Assembly: GCA_937967505.1 (NCBI GenBank)
Contig: CALCJM010000060.1
Location: forward strand, 1 to 64,000
Length of the DNA: 64,000 nt
Origin: an uncultured Pirellulaceae bacterium
Lineage (GTDB): Bacteria; Planctomycetota; Planctomycetia; Pirellulales; Pirellulaceae
Direction of reading: 5' to 3'
Numbering within the stretch: position 1 is the first letter of the stretch; each line of letters opens with the position of its first letter. Positions 1 to 8,894 of the stretch are shown in pieces. The notes below the pieces were generated by a model. It did no database searches. It was not told the origin of the DNA and was given only the letters and a program-made list of their open reading frames with translations. The position numbers were made by a program, and so were the translations under genes.

Positions 1-600
1 GTTTGGTGAACCAGAAGGACCACCACCCATCATTGCTCCGCCGCCACCCATAGGTGCTCCCATTGGAGCTCCCAAGGCACCGCCGTCTGCACAGGATGCG
101 AAAGCCAGTGGCTCTCCGCCGCCAACGTAACCACCATCCATGAACTCCTGTGGAGCTGCAGAAGAGTAGCTTGCCGGACCTGTGTAAGCTGGTTGAGTTG
201 TTTGCGGTGTTGCAAACTGTGGCTGTTGGTAAGCAACCGGACGAGCTTCTGGACCAGAGTAGTCCATTGCTTCACCAGCTTGCTGCGCCATGTAAGGTGT
301 TGCTGGTTGAGCGTTCGAAATTTCGATATCGTCAACCACTTGCACGACACCGAGATGTCCTGCTTGTTGAGCAGTCTTGAGGATCATCAATTCCTGTTCA
401 GGAGTTGAAACGTATCCTTTAAACCACACAGTTCCGCGCTCAACGTTCATATCAACGTTGAATCCGCGTAAGTTGCCTTGCTGCTGTTCCATTTGCAGCT
501 GGCCTTTAATGTAATCAGCAATTTGCTGATCGTTTGCCATGCCAAAACTCGGCATCAGCGAAGTAACCGCGACCGCGATTCCAAGCACTAAACGTCGCAT
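1..600 (-). CDS. BON-domain secreted protein (3' part outside window)
   Basis: The reading frame is open from an ATG at 600 to the window edge, giving 200 codons without a stop, so the C-terminus is missing. A good GGAGG ribosome site lies just upstream (604-609). The first 22 or so residues look like a Sec signal peptide ending in a Gly-Met-Ala motif. Residues about 25-95 resemble a BON domain, with a Val-Trp-Phe-Lys-Gly-Tyr-Val strand followed by a helix and a Val-Val-Asp-Asp strand as in osmotically induced or transport-associated BON proteins. After that the chain is low-complexity, rich in Gln, Pro and Ala, and then Gly/Met-rich. The role is probably envelope-associated. BON assignment is by pattern only; exact function unknown. 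Confidence 0.72.
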   Translation of the reverse strand, partial: MRRLVLGIAVAVTSLMPSFGMANDQQIADYIKGQLQMEQQQGNLRGFNVDMNVERGTVWFKGYVSTPEQELMILKTAQQAGHLGVVQVVDDIEISNAQPATPYMAQQAGEAMDYSGPEARPVAYQQPQFATPQTTQPAYTGPASYSSAAPQEFMDGGYVGGGEPLAFASCADGGALGAPMGAPMGGGGAMMGGGPSGSPN

Positions 601-1349
601 CAGATCCTCCAGGTACAATCCCGCGCCGCATGAAATTCAATTTAACCGTCAGGCTGACCTAGCAGCCAACGGCTGGGTCAATTGAACTTGTAGGCCGAGC
701 TTCAAAAAGTAAGCGTTTGCAAAACCGAAATGATTTGTTTCGGATTCAATTCCGTTTTGACGCCGTAAGAAGACCTTGTGATCCGAATTTGTTCGGTCAC
801 AAAAGGTCGCACCATAAAGTCAGTTGCCAAAGATGACTTGCTAACCAAGGTTATCCAAATCAAGCAACTTCTTTGATGCGATGGCACCACAAAAGAGTCA
901 AGAATGATTATCTGAATGCTGATCACGTTCGCGATCTGGCAAAAAGTCGAATCATCCATGATTCTGTTGCGAGTGTCCCCCCTCGCGGCTTCAATTATTG
1001 AACCCACGTTTGTATTCGGCAGGGACACCAAAGGACGTACACAATATTTCGGATTTTGCGGATGTTACAGGAAATTCTTTCTGTATGACGGCGGAATAGA
1101 TGCTGACGTGCTAGCGAGTCTGGCAAACCTGTCCGGTTGCGAAAACCCTTATGGTTGGAGTTCCAGTCGGAGGTCGTAATTCGAGGTCGGAGGTCGAAGT
1201 CGGAATGTGACTGGGGCGGATTGGCATTGGTACAATGGCGGCGTGCGTCGTTGGTGGTGCGAGCGAACCATTCTCGTGTCATCTATTCTCGTGTCATCTA
1301 TTCTCTCGTTCACCCTTTTGCGACGGCTAATTCCGCGACCCGTTTTTCA
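601..1349. other. Gene-free stretch with short tandem repeat
   Basis: No convincing gene is seen between the BON gene and the next start; small open frames here lack ribosome sites and domain signatures. A 15-base unit starting TTCTCGTGTC is repeated twice in tandem at 1271-1300, with a partial third copy. The stretch must hold the promoter for the minus-strand BON gene (above 600) and for the gene at 1350. Confidence 0.4.
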
Positions 1350-1703
1350 ATGACCAATAAACACTCTCAGGCAGCACTGATTCGACTACTTGAGTCAGGG
1401 ATTCGCGAAGTGGGAGATCTTGATAAAGATCGGTTCTTCATCATCGTCCAGAACGTTGTCGCTTCAGGCTCGCCACCTGACAAAATTATTGCATCTGTGT
1501 CAGTCCGATTTCTTCCCGGCGGTGCACCTTATTGTTGCGGTGAACCTGGCTGCTATTCACGCGTCTTCCGGGACGATGGGCTGGAAGAACTTGGTGATTT
1601 TGTCCGCCGCGAAATGAATTTGAAACAAACAGTTTCCGTCGAATTGAACGTGTACACCAAATACTACAACGGTATACGATTCTCTGCTCACCACGACGGA
1701 TAA
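1350..1703 (+). CDS. Hypothetical protein, 117 aa
   Basis: An ATG at 1350 gives a 117-residue soluble protein without signal peptide or membrane segment. I do not recognise the family. It contains a Cys-Cys-Gly-Glu-Pro-Gly-Cys patch around residues 56-62, in a region predicted as beta strands (Val-Ser-Val-Arg-Phe-Leu-Pro), and a second strand pair near the C-terminus ending His-His-Asp-Gly. The overall pattern resembles small proteins found near polymorphic toxin or immunity loci, but nothing in the neighbourhood supports that. The frame extends upstream to 1137, but the upstream portion is Arg-rich and unconvincing, so the later ATG is preferred. Confidence 0.5.
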   Translation: MTNKHSQAALIRLLESGIREVGDLDKDRFFIIVQNVVASGSPPDKIIASVSVRFLPGGAPYCCGEPGCYSRVFRDDGLEELGDFVRREMNLKQTVSVELNVYTKYYNGIRFSAHHDG

Positions 1704-1733
1704 CGCAGATTGGTAGGTGATTCACTCGCTGGC

Positions 1734-1849
1734 CAGGATTTTGCATGAACCGGCGAATGTTGTTCGTAGTACCGCCTTTAGGCGGAATCATGCAGAGCCG
1801 CCTAAAGGCTGTACTACAAACGGTTCGCGTTCGTTGATGCAAAATCCTG
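1734..1849. repeat. Inverted-repeat element, family C (MITE-like)
   Basis: The two arms of about 55 bases are imperfect reverse complements. Both outer ends read CAGGATTTTGCAT, and the inner core is a near-palindrome around GCCTTTAGGCGG with flanking GTAGTAC on both sides. It lies between two plus-strand genes and has no coding content. The structure suits a large cruciform or a non-autonomous mobile palindromic element. Only one copy is seen in this window. Confidence 0.7.
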
Positions 1850-2014
1850 TGGCGCTTCGGGCTGGTGTTGCGGCCGATCAGTCTTGCTCTCGTCAATCGG
1901 CCACCTCAAGTCCGTTTGTTGTTCAACCAACGATGAAGTGTTAAAATCAAACCGATTCAAACCGTCTCGTTTATCCGCGACGGTTGCAAAACATTCCGCT
2001 GAGTGAAGAAGAGA

Positions 2015-2548
2015 ATGCCAAAAACTGATCGGCGAAATATGCTCCGTGTTGGGCTTGCCTTTGTCGCACTGCCAAGCACCTTATTGCATCTGGGTTGTAC
2101 GCCCGGCCAGGAAAGTACGCTTCAAGAAGAAACAAAAACTTCGTCCGACAGTCAGACGACCGCGGCCGACGACAAGACTGAATCGACAGACAAAGGGAAT
2201 TCCATGCAAGTTCAATACCTCGAGATCGTGACTTCGGAAGTTGACGCTGTTTGCCAGACCTACTCGCAATTGCATGATGTGTCTTTCGGTGAGCCAGACC
2301 AAAATCTCGGTGGCGCGCGGACAGCAAAATTGGAAGGTGGTGGATTTCTTGGAGTCCGTGGACCATTGCGGGAAACGGAGACGCCTGTCGTGCGGCCTTA
2401 CGTTTTGGTTGCTGATATCAAAGCCGCCGTTGATGCGGCCGCCGAGGCTGGCGCCGAAATTGCACTGCCTCCAATGGAAATTCCTGGCCATGGAACTTGC
2501 GCCATCGTCATCCAGGGCGGAATCGAATCCGGTCTTTGGCAACTTTGA
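2015..2548 (+). CDS. Lipoprotein with VOC/glyoxalase-like domain
   Basis: This is a 177-residue secreted lipoprotein. The N-terminus has a twin-arginine-like Asp-Arg-Arg-Asn-Met-Leu, a hydrophobic stretch and a lipobox Leu-His-Leu-Gly-Cys, so it is probably lipidated and anchored in the membrane. A Ser/Thr/Asp-rich linker covers about residues 28-62. The rest (Gln-Tyr-Leu-Glu-Ile-Val onward) follows the beta-alpha-beta-beta-beta pattern of the vicinal oxygen chelate fold, but without clear metal ligands. An in-frame GTG lies at 2003; the ATG at 2015 is preferred because a purine-rich GAAGAAGAG lies just upstream. It ends 14 bases before the phosphatase gene, so the two are probably co-transcribed. 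Confidence 0.75.
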   Translation: MPKTDRRNMLRVGLAFVALPSTLLHLGCTPGQESTLQEETKTSSDSQTTAADDKTESTDKGNSMQVQYLEIVTSEVDAVCQTYSQLHDVSFGEPDQNLGGARTAKLEGGGFLGVRGPLRETETPVVRPYVLVADIKAAVDAAAEAGAEIALPPMEIPGHGTCAIVIQGGIESGLWQL

Positions 2549-2562
2549 ATCAACGGACCAGT

Positions 2563-3267
2563 ATGCCTGACGTGACAACTGACGATAACGATCAACCTGA
2601 TGGGCGAATTCTCGCGATCGGTGACATTCATGGTTGCTCAATCGCGTTGGAAACTTTGTTGCAATCCGTTGCAGTTAAGCCACAAGACACGGTTGTGTTT
2701 CTGGGCGACGCGGTTGATCGCGGTCCGGAGTCGCGGCAAGCCATTGATCAAATCCTGTCTTTGCGGGAGCGTTGCAAAGTCATCTTCATTGCGGGCAACC
2801 ACGAACAGATGATGCGGCAAGCCATCTCGGGTAGTGGACTGATGGACCAATGGTTGCAAGCTGGTGGTCAAGCGACTGTCGATTCGTACGGTGGATCACT
2901 GGACAACGTGCCGCCAGAACATATTCGGTTTTTGGTTTCAGGTGTCGCTTTTTGGGAATCAGAAAATGACATCTTCGTGCATGCGTGCCTCGAGTCCAAT
3001 ATCTCGCTGACCAACCAAACCAGTGATTATTTGCGTTGGAAACATCTTGGCGGCATGGAAGCACCGCATGTATCGGGCAAGCGAGTTGTCTGCGGGCACA
3101 CGGCTCAAAGAGATGGAGTGCCTTTGGTTTTCGACGGCTGGGCTTGCATCGACACGTTTGCCCATGGCGGCAAATGGCTCTCGTGCCTGGATGTTAATTC
3201 TGACCTGCTGGTTCAGGCGTCCGAGCAAGGCGACGTGCGCGAATTCCCGCTTTCCAAATACGCCTGA
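2563..3267 (+). CDS. PPP-family metallophosphoesterase (Ser/Thr phosphatase-like)
   Basis: A 234-residue cytoplasmic phosphoesterase. The metal-binding motifs of the calcineurin-like superfamily are all present: Gly-Asp-Ile-His-Gly (residues 20-24), Gly-Asp-Ala-Val-Asp-Arg-Gly (48-54) and Gly-Asn-His-Glu (78-81), with later metal-ligand histidines in the Phe-Val-His-Ala and Cys-Gly-His-Thr motifs. The spacing fits bacterial PPP-type phosphatases such as PrpA/PrpE and diadenosine tetraphosphatase-like enzymes. The substrate (phosphoprotein or Ap4A) cannot be told from the sequence. The frame stays open upstream into the lipoprotein gene; the ATG at 2563 begins the conserved part. Confidence 0.88.
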   Translation: MPDVTTDDNDQPDGRILAIGDIHGCSIALETLLQSVAVKPQDTVVFLGDAVDRGPESRQAIDQILSLRERCKVIFIAGNHEQMMRQAISGSGLMDQWLQAGGQATVDSYGGSLDNVPPEHIRFLVSGVAFWESENDIFVHACLESNISLTNQTSDYLRWKHLGGMEAPHVSGKRVVCGHTAQRDGVPLVFDGWACIDTFAHGGKWLSCLDVNSDLLVQASEQGDVREFPLSKYA

Positions 3268-3313
3268 GCTTTGCGGCGTTTGATCGCGCAAAAGCAACTC
3301 GGCCTCCCAACCC

Positions 3314-3991
3314 TCATTCGTATTTCCAGTTCAATCGCTTGCCCTCGGCGAGTTGAGAGATCATCGTTTCGATCCGTTTGGTTTTGGTTGTTGCTCGTTT
3401 GGCGGCAATGATCCACTCCAGGTAATCTCGCTTTTGACCGGGCGCAAGTGAATCATAGAATTTTCTGGCTGCCGAATTTCGTTTCAGCTCGACCGCCAAC
3501 TCGGCGGGAACCTTTGGAACAACAACCGGCTTTCGTTTGGAACGACTCCCCGTTGCTTTTTTAGTCGGCGACGATTTCTTTTTCGACTTTGACGCAGCCT
3601 GTTTCGATTGCTTCTTCTCCTCAGCTGCCAGTTCGTTGAGCGCCTTGGCGCGTCGAATGTAATCGACAAGAACTTTTTGGGTTGGCACTTCTTTGAGCGA
3701 GAGAAATTTTGCTGAGCACATGGAAGCTTTCGCACCGGTGCCGGTGAGAAACAAACCTGCAGGATCGTCGAGTTCTTTGGCGCGCCAAAATCCGAATCCG
3801 ACGTGCCCTTTGAAAGCAGCCATGCCACACATCAGGCCGTGATGGCTGAAGTAGGGACATCCCCACTTGATCACTTCTTCGACCTTGGGGCAGCCACGAT
3901 GAACGGCTTTGCGTAGCCGCTGCAGAATAGGTCGCGCGAACTCAGGGGAGTTCTCGATATATGCGTCAACCTTTGCGGACTCGTCTGCCAT
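3314..3991 (-). CDS. YdeI/OmpD-associated family protein (DUF1801 plus YdeI)
   Basis: A 225-residue soluble protein. The N-terminal half carries the DUF1801 pattern (Ile-Lys-Trp-Gly-Cys-Pro-Tyr-Phe, then Phe-Lys-Gly-His-Val-Gly-Phe-Gly-Phe-Trp). A Lys/Ser-rich linker runs over residues about 125-160. The C-terminal half carries the YdeI-like segment (Leu-Lys-Arg-Asn-Ser-Ala-Ala-Arg-Lys-Phe-Tyr-Asp-Ser-Leu-Ala-Pro, then Tyr-Leu-Glu-Trp-Ile). Some YdeI relatives affect resistance to cationic peptides, but biochemistry is lacking. It converges with the phosphatase gene on the other strand. Confidence 0.82.
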   Translation of the reverse strand: MADESAKVDAYIENSPEFARPILQRLRKAVHRGCPKVEEVIKWGCPYFSHHGLMCGMAAFKGHVGFGFWRAKELDDPAGLFLTGTGAKASMCSAKFLSLKEVPTQKVLVDYIRRAKALNELAAEEKKQSKQAASKSKKKSSPTKKATGSRSKRKPVVVPKVPAELAVELKRNSAARKFYDSLAPGQKRDYLEWIIAAKRATTKTKRIETMISQLAEGKRLNWKYE

Positions 3992-4064
3992 GGAGAAACC
4001 ATATGCTTAAAGAGATCGCTCTTGTCGAAATCGTCGGCCGAATCAGGTCACGACTGACATCACA

Positions 4065-4084
4065 GTTCACCATCATGGGTGAAC
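4065..4084 (-). terminator. Hairpin downstream of rpmF
   Basis: A perfect 7-base stem (GTTCACC / GGTGAAC) with a 6-base loop lies 11 bases past the rpmF stop. There is no T-run on the minus strand, so it could be an RNA-stabilising 3' stem or a weak terminator. Confidence 0.35.
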
Positions 4085-4094
4085 GCAACTGAGT

Positions 4095-4289
4095 CTACTC
4101 AGCGATGATTTCGGTCTTCGGAGCAGAGACGACGCGGCCCATGTAGAAGCCGCAAGTTGGGCAAACAACGTGAGTCGGAATGGTCGTGCTGCACTTGGCG
4201 CAGATCGTGAGATTCTTCGGCTTCAGCGCGTCGTGTGCGCGGCGTGTGCCGGTTCGAGAGTTAGAATGTTTACGCTTTGGGACAGCCAT
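4095..4289 (-). CDS. rpmF: 50S ribosomal protein L32
   Basis: A 64-residue protein starting Met-Ala-Val-Pro-Lys-Arg-Lys, the hallmark start of bacterial L32, followed by Thr-Arg-Arg-Ala-His-Asp-Ala. A Cys-X2-Cys (Cys-Ala-Lys-Cys) and a second Cys-X2-Cys (Cys-Pro-Thr-Cys) form the zinc-ribbon of the Zn-containing L32 form. L32 sits near the peptidyl transferase centre exit region of the 50S subunit. In many bacteria rpmF follows a DUF177 gene; that partner is not visible upstream here. An in-frame ATG at 4301 exists, but the later start matches the family. Confidence 0.95.
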   Translation of the reverse strand: MAVPKRKHSNSRTGTRRAHDALKPKNLTICAKCSTTIPTHVVCPTCGFYMGRVVSAPKTEIIAE

Positions 4290-4734
4290 GGCTTGATCCA
4301 AAAATTTGGAAAAAGTGAAAAGATTTAGGTAAATTCGTAGCGGAGAAGTTTAACGAATCGGCTTTCTACCGACAACGGCTTAATGTTTCTTTTAAGGATT
4401 AATAACAGGATTTTCCACAATTCGCTGCGGAAGGCAGCGGTTTGACACCGAAAGCGGTCAGGAATGCTGAGGGTTTTCTGCTTCGCTTCCAGCTTCGATT
4501 TCCCGACTGCCCAAGACGTTATGAGCGGCCAAACCTGGTTTCCTGGTGGACAAGTGAGCCTCAATTGCCGACGAAGGGGGTTGACAACGCTACTACTGAC
4601 CAATTAATCGTTGTCGTCTAAAGGTTGAACGTCAACCGCCTATTTATATATGTGAACAACACGTCGCGACCGCTATTTTCAATGCTTTGGCCGATTTCGG
4701 GCCTGGCTAATGGATGGCCTTCGTCGGAGAAACA
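4290..4734. promoter_or_regulatory. Divergent intergenic region between rpmF and topB
   Basis: A 445-base stretch separates divergent rpmF and topB and must contain promoters for both. An AT-rich segment (TATTTATATATGTG, about 4639-4652) could be part of the topB promoter. No gene is supported here; the open frame at 4325-4603 on the minus strand shows no domain and does not resemble DUF177. Confidence 0.4.
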
Positions 4735-7449
4735 ATGTCGAAAACGTTAATCGTCGCCGAGAAACCCAGCGTCGCAACCGATCTCGCTCGCGTCTTGGGC
4801 AAGATGGAAGAATTCGGCAAATTCGAGAAGAAGAAAGACTACTTTGAGAATGACAAAGCGTACATTTCGTCCGCAGTTGGCCACCTCGTTGAATTGAAAA
4901 TGCCGCTGACTCCGGAAGGAAAAAAACTTCCGTGGGGCATGAAGAACCTCCCCGTGATCCCTGATCGATTCGAGCTTCAGCCGATCGAACGGAACGAATC
5001 GCGATTCAAGTTGCTGGTCCGGCTGTTCAAAAAGAAAGACGTTTCGGTCATCGTTAACGCTTGCGATGCCGGGCGTGAGGGAGAGCTGATCTTCCGCTAT
5101 TTGCTCCAGTTGGCCGAACTCAAAAAAGACTTCACCGTCCGCCGCATGTGGATGCAGTCGATGACCGATGGCTCGATCATGGAAGCCTGGGCGAACCTTC
5201 GCTCCGACGAAGAGATGAACAACCTTGCCAACGCTGCGATCTGTCGATCGGAAAGTGACTGGCTTATCGGGCTTAACGGCACCCGCGCGTTGACTGCGTT
5301 CAACTCGCGACACGGCGGATTCAATGTCACCACCGCGGGACGTGTTCAAACGCCAACTCTTTCGATTTTGGCCGAGCGTGAGCGGGAGATCCGCGCGTTT
5401 GTGCCGCGTGCTTATTGGGAAGTCCACGGCACGTTCGGCGTTGAAAAAGGCGAATATGCAGGCCGCTGGTTCCGGGAGAAATTTGAAAAAGACCCCAACG
5501 ATGACCACGTCAAAGCGGAACGATTGTGGTCTCTCGAAGAAGCCGAGGCGGTCAAAAGTCGCTGCGAGGGTAACACCGGAATCGTAGAAGAGACGAAAAA
5601 GCCATCCAAACAAGCACCACCGCAGCTATTCGATTTGACTTCGCTGCAACGCGAAGGAAACAGTAAACATGGCTTCCCGGCCAACCGTACATTGCAGCTG
5701 GCTCAGGCTTGCTACGACCGACACAAAATCCTGACTTATCCGCGTACCGATTCGAAATACCTTCCCGAAGATTACGTAGATCAGGTGAAGGAAACGATCG
5801 CGAATTTTGCCGCTGGAAAAACCAACGCAGCGTTCGGCGATGACATGAAAGGCTACTGTCGCTGGATAATGGATAACAATCGGGTGACTCCGTCGAAGCG
5901 AATCTTCAACACCGCCAAAGTGAGTGATCACTTCGCAATCATCCCGACAGGAAAGATGCCGCCGGCAAGCCTCGATGATGGTGCGGCAAAAATTTACAAT
6001 CTGGTCCTCAAACGTTTCCTCGCGATCTTCTATCCATCGGCTGAATTCGAAGTCACCAAACGTATCACCCGGATCGGCGAGGACGCATTCAAAACTGATG
6101 GTCGCGTTCTTGTTGTTCCGGGTTTCCTTGAAGTCTACGGACGCAAGCCCGGGATGGCAGGTGATGCTGACGAGTTGTGCGGTGCAACCGATGGCGAATC
6201 GGCGACAGTCAATTCGATCGAGACTCTCGAGAAAGAGACTCGCCCACCTGCACGATTTACCGACTCGACCTTGTTGTCGGCCATGGAAACCGCCGGCAAA
6301 CGTGTCGACGACGATGAGCTTCGTGAAGCGATGAGCGAACGTGGCTTGGGTACACCGGCAACTCGCGCGAACATTATTGAGGGACTGATTCGTCAAAAGT
6401 ATCTGTTCCGCAACGAGATCCGCAAGAGCGAACTTGTCTGTTCCAACAAGGGTCTCGCGTTGATGGAATTGCTTAACGAGATGGGCATCGAAGAACTCGC
6501 TTCACCGGCGATCACTGGCGAGTGGGAATACAAACTCAAAGCGATGGAACAAGGGAAGCTTGAACGAAAATCTTTCATGGACGAGATCAAGCAGATGACC
6601 AACAGCATCGTGACCCAGACGAAGGACTACGTGGAGGTGTTGGTCAATCGCGTCTTCCCGGACCTGGAGGCGAAGTGTCCGGAATGCGGAGGTGCATCCC
6701 ACAAGCAGACCGACGGGCTGTTTCAGTGTAAGAATCCCGAGTGCATTTTCAAGTTGAAAAAGCACATTGCCAGCCACGAACTGACCGAATCCGAAGCCAA
6801 AACGCTGATCGAAACAGGCAAAGTTGGTCCGATTGAAACCTTCAAAAACCGCTTCGGCCAGCCGTTTGCGGCAGAGTTGGTTTTGGATAAACCGAAAAAG
6901 GTTTACAAGGTCAATTTTGTCTTTGAGGGTGACGAGGAACGAGCCAATGAGGTTGCGAACCTGAAGCCGGAACAGATCATCTGCCAGTGCAAACTGAAGG
7001 ACGACGGTGATGAACTAACGCCGGTTTACGAGACGGAAAAAGCGTTTTTGTGTCCGGCAATGGCAAAGGACAAGAATGAGAACGGCACGCGTATCTCCAA
7101 AACGATCCTGCAAAAGGAGATCCCGACCGATCAGGGGATCAAAATGTTTGTCGAAGGCAAAACAGATTTGATGCCCGGTTTCATCTCCAAGAAGGGGCGT
7201 AAATTTTCAGCGCACTTGACCGTCGATCGCAAGACCGGCAAACTTGGTTTTGAGTTTGCCCCGCGCAAGGCGAAGAAGAAAAAAGGCGAAGAGGAAGCAG
7301 ACACAGGCACTGAGGGTGACGCCAAGGTAAAGGTCAAAAAGGCATCGACAAAGAAGAAAACAACCACCGCCAAAAAGGCCACTAAGAAGAAAGCGGCCAA
7401 GAAAAAAACCACCAAAAAGAAGGCTGCAAAAAAGAAAGTGGCCGAATAG
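4735..7449 (+). CDS. topB: DNA topoisomerase III (type IA), Lys-rich tail
   Basis: A 904-residue type IA topoisomerase that relaxes or decatenates DNA through a single-strand break. It opens [12 protein letters not shown], as in TopB. The Toprim acidic motif Asp-Ala-Gly-Arg-Glu-Gly-Glu and the catalytic Tyr in Thr-Tyr-Pro-Arg-Thr-Asp-Ser are present. A four-Cys zinc ribbon follows near residue 648, then a C-terminal topoisomerase repeat (Gly-Lys-Thr-Asp-Leu-Met-Pro-Gly-Phe). The last 45 or so residues are a histone H1-like run of Lys-Lys-Ala/Thr repeats, which probably adds nonspecific DNA binding. The frame extends 7 codons upstream to 4714; the ATG at 4735 is preferred because it matches the family start. 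A family A repeat follows its stop. Confidence 0.95.
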   Translation: MSKTLIVAEKPSVATDLARVLGKMEEFGKFEKKKDYFENDKAYISSAVGHLVELKMPLTPEGKKLPWGMKNLPVIPDRFELQPIERNESRFKLLVRLFKKKDVSVIVNACDAGREGELIFRYLLQLAELKKDFTVRRMWMQSMTDGSIMEAWANLRSDEEMNNLANAAICRSESDWLIGLNGTRALTAFNSRHGGFNVTTAGRVQTPTLSILAEREREIRAFVPRAYWEVHGTFGVEKGEYAGRWFREKFEKDPNDDHVKAERLWSLEEAEAVKSRCEGNTGIVEETKKPSKQAPPQLFDLTSLQREGNSKHGFPANRTLQLAQACYDRHKILTYPRTDSKYLPEDYVDQVKETIANFAAGKTNAAFGDDMKGYCRWIMDNNRVTPSKRIFNTAKVSDHFAIIPTGKMPPASLDDGAAKIYNLVLKRFLAIFYPSAEFEVTKRITRIGEDAFKTDGRVLVVPGFLEVYGRKPGMAGDADELCGATDGESATVNSIETLEKETRPPARFTDSTLLSAMETAGKRVDDDELREAMSERGLGTPATRANIIEGLIRQKYLFRNEIRKSELVCSNKGLALMELLNEMGIEELASPAITGEWEYKLKAMEQGKLERKSFMDEIKQMTNSIVTQTKDYVEVLVNRVFPDLEAKCPECGGASHKQTDGLFQCKNPECIFKLKKHIASHELTESEAKTLIETGKVGPIETFKNRFGQPFAAELVLDKPKKVYKVNFVFEGDEERANEVANLKPEQIICQCKLKDDGDELTPVYETEKAFLCPAMAKDKNENGTRISKTILQKEIPTDQGIKMFVEGKTDLMPGFISKKGRKFSAHLTVDRKTGKLGFEFAPRKAKKKKGEEEADTGTEGDAKVKVKKASTKKKTTTAKKATKKKAAKKKTTKKKAAKKKVAE

Positions 7450-7491
7450 ATCAATAACGTTGTCGAAGGTCGTGCAAGCGTTGCATTGGGC

Positions 7492-7595
7492 CAACGTAGC
7501 TACCGTCGCCAGACGGTGGAGCGTAAGTGAAAGCTCACCACTGCTCAATCGCCTGACACCAGTACATCCACGCTCTGGCGAGCGTAGCCACGTTG
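7492..7595. repeat. Palindromic repeat family A, copy 1
   Basis: An element of about 104 bases with outer arms of about 28 bases: the left arm begins CAACGTAGCTACCGTCGCC and the right arm, read in reverse, begins CAACGTGGCTACGCTCGCC. It lies between the convergent ends of topB and the TPR gene. Five more copies are present in the window. Confidence 0.85.
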
Positions 7596-7626
7596 TCAGA
7601 TTTCCCGCTGCGCTGATCAAAATCTA

Positions 7627-8571
7627 CTACTCGGCAGATTTCGCAGCCTCATCGCCTTCAGGCTCGTCTGCTTTCCCCTCGGCATCTTCCATTGGCTCGG
7701 TCGCTTCTTTGACCTCGGCCATTTCGTCGACGGACTTCACTTCAGGCTTGACTGCTTCAAAATCGCCGCCCGTATCGGCTCCGTCTTTGGTTTCCGTAGC
7801 CCCCTCCATATCCTTGGGGATATCGATTTCCGGGAACTCAATATTTGGTGCGTCTTCCACCGCCGCACCGGGTGCCTCCTCGTCGAAAGCGCTGTGATTC
7901 TTGAATTCATTGAATAACGCGATAAATTCGGGACTGGAGACTCTCGCCAGACCACGCTCGGCATCGCGGTACAGCAAGGAATCCGGTGCCTCTTCAATGT
8001 ACTTGGAGTATAACGCTTTGGCCTCTTCGAATTCGCCCAGACTCTCTGCCGCATAAGCCACGTTAAACAGAGCCCGACGTTGCTGCATGACGGTTTTGGT
8101 TGTGCTGGGGGCGTCGTATACCTTCTGGAACGACTCTTTGGCCCGTTTCACCAACTTCATCCCGCCCTCGCGGTCGAGTACCATCTGTTGCAAACCACGG
8201 TTCAATTCGTAGTCGCCGGCAAGTTGCAAAGCAAAATTGGTGGCCTTCTCATTGGGAAAGTCGTTTTCCATTTGCTTCAACGAATCAACATTCTGGTTGA
8301 TTCGAAACTGGTTGGTGGACAAGTCCAACTGCTTCCATGGCCCGGCGGCGACCGTTGCGCTGTTCTGCGTAAACAAATTCAGCAACACATAACCCAACAG
8401 CAACGTCAGTACGCCCAGCGCGAGATGCCCCCAGTACGGACGCGACGCCTCAAGCATCTTTTCAGCTTCTGATGGCTCGATTTCTACCTCGGAAGCCTGC
8501 CCTTTGACGTTGGGTGGCAGTTCGATGTCGCGACGGTTATTCTTTTTGTCTTCAGTCTTGATTTTTGACAT
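7627..8571 (-). CDS. TPR-containing membrane protein
   Basis: A 314-residue protein with a short cytoplasmic head, one transmembrane segment at about residues 46-67, and an extracytoplasmic helical part. The middle (residues about 115-225) has helix pairs with a TPR look, for example Phe-Asn-Val-Ala-Tyr-Ala-Ala-Glu-Ser-Leu-Gly-Glu-Phe-Glu-Glu-Ala. The last 90 residues are highly acidic and low-complexity, rich in Glu, Ala and Asp. The overall layout resembles YfgM-type membrane TPR proteins that assist the Sec translocon, but similarity is only architectural. It is transcribed divergently from the helicase gene. Confidence 0.7.
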   Translation of the reverse strand: MSKIKTEDKKNNRRDIELPPNVKGQASEVEIEPSEAEKMLEASRPYWGHLALGVLTLLLGYVLLNLFTQNSATVAAGPWKQLDLSTNQFRINQNVDSLKQMENDFPNEKATNFALQLAGDYELNRGLQQMVLDREGGMKLVKRAKESFQKVYDAPSTTKTVMQQRRALFNVAYAAESLGEFEEAKALYSKYIEEAPDSLLYRDAERGLARVSSPEFIALFNEFKNHSAFDEEAPGAAVEDAPNIEFPEIDIPKDMEGATETKDGADTGGDFEAVKPEVKSVDEMAEVKEATEPMEDAEGKADEPEGDEAAKSAE

Positions 8572-8894
8572 GGGTAGGAAAACGGATCAAACCGGCCCTG
8601 GTTAATTGTGTTGGTTGGCTGCGACGGAATCAGAAAGATTCAGCACATGGCCGTTTACTGTTAAACAAGGGGAAAGTATACGTCGTTCTGCAATCAATGG
8701 TCAATACCGCCGGTTCAATGCAGGGTGAATCGGCTCAAACAGTCTGCCAATCCGAAGCGACTGCGGAATCTTTACCGTTTTTGCGTCATTGCGGCCCCGG
8801 CATTTGCGTTTGACAACCACCCCCTGAAATAGATACTGACCACGCTCCGCAGACAATTCCGACTCAAGCGCCCAACTCACACGTCATTTCCACC
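8572..8894. other. Divergent intergenic region
   Basis: This 323-base stretch between the TPR gene and the helicase gene shows no supported gene. A plus-strand open frame at 8565-8813 overlaps the TPR start and has no recognisable content. It presumably carries both promoters. Confidence 0.35.

Noticed and set aside
4325-4603. Possible DUF177 gene upstream of rpmF
   Set aside because: The 92-residue frame lacks the DUF177 cysteine and aspartate patterns and ends in AT-rich promoter-like sequence.
4747-5613. Long open frame (288 codons) on the minus strand
   Set aside because: It lies wholly antisense to the catalytic core of topB and shows no domain; a shadow of codon bias.
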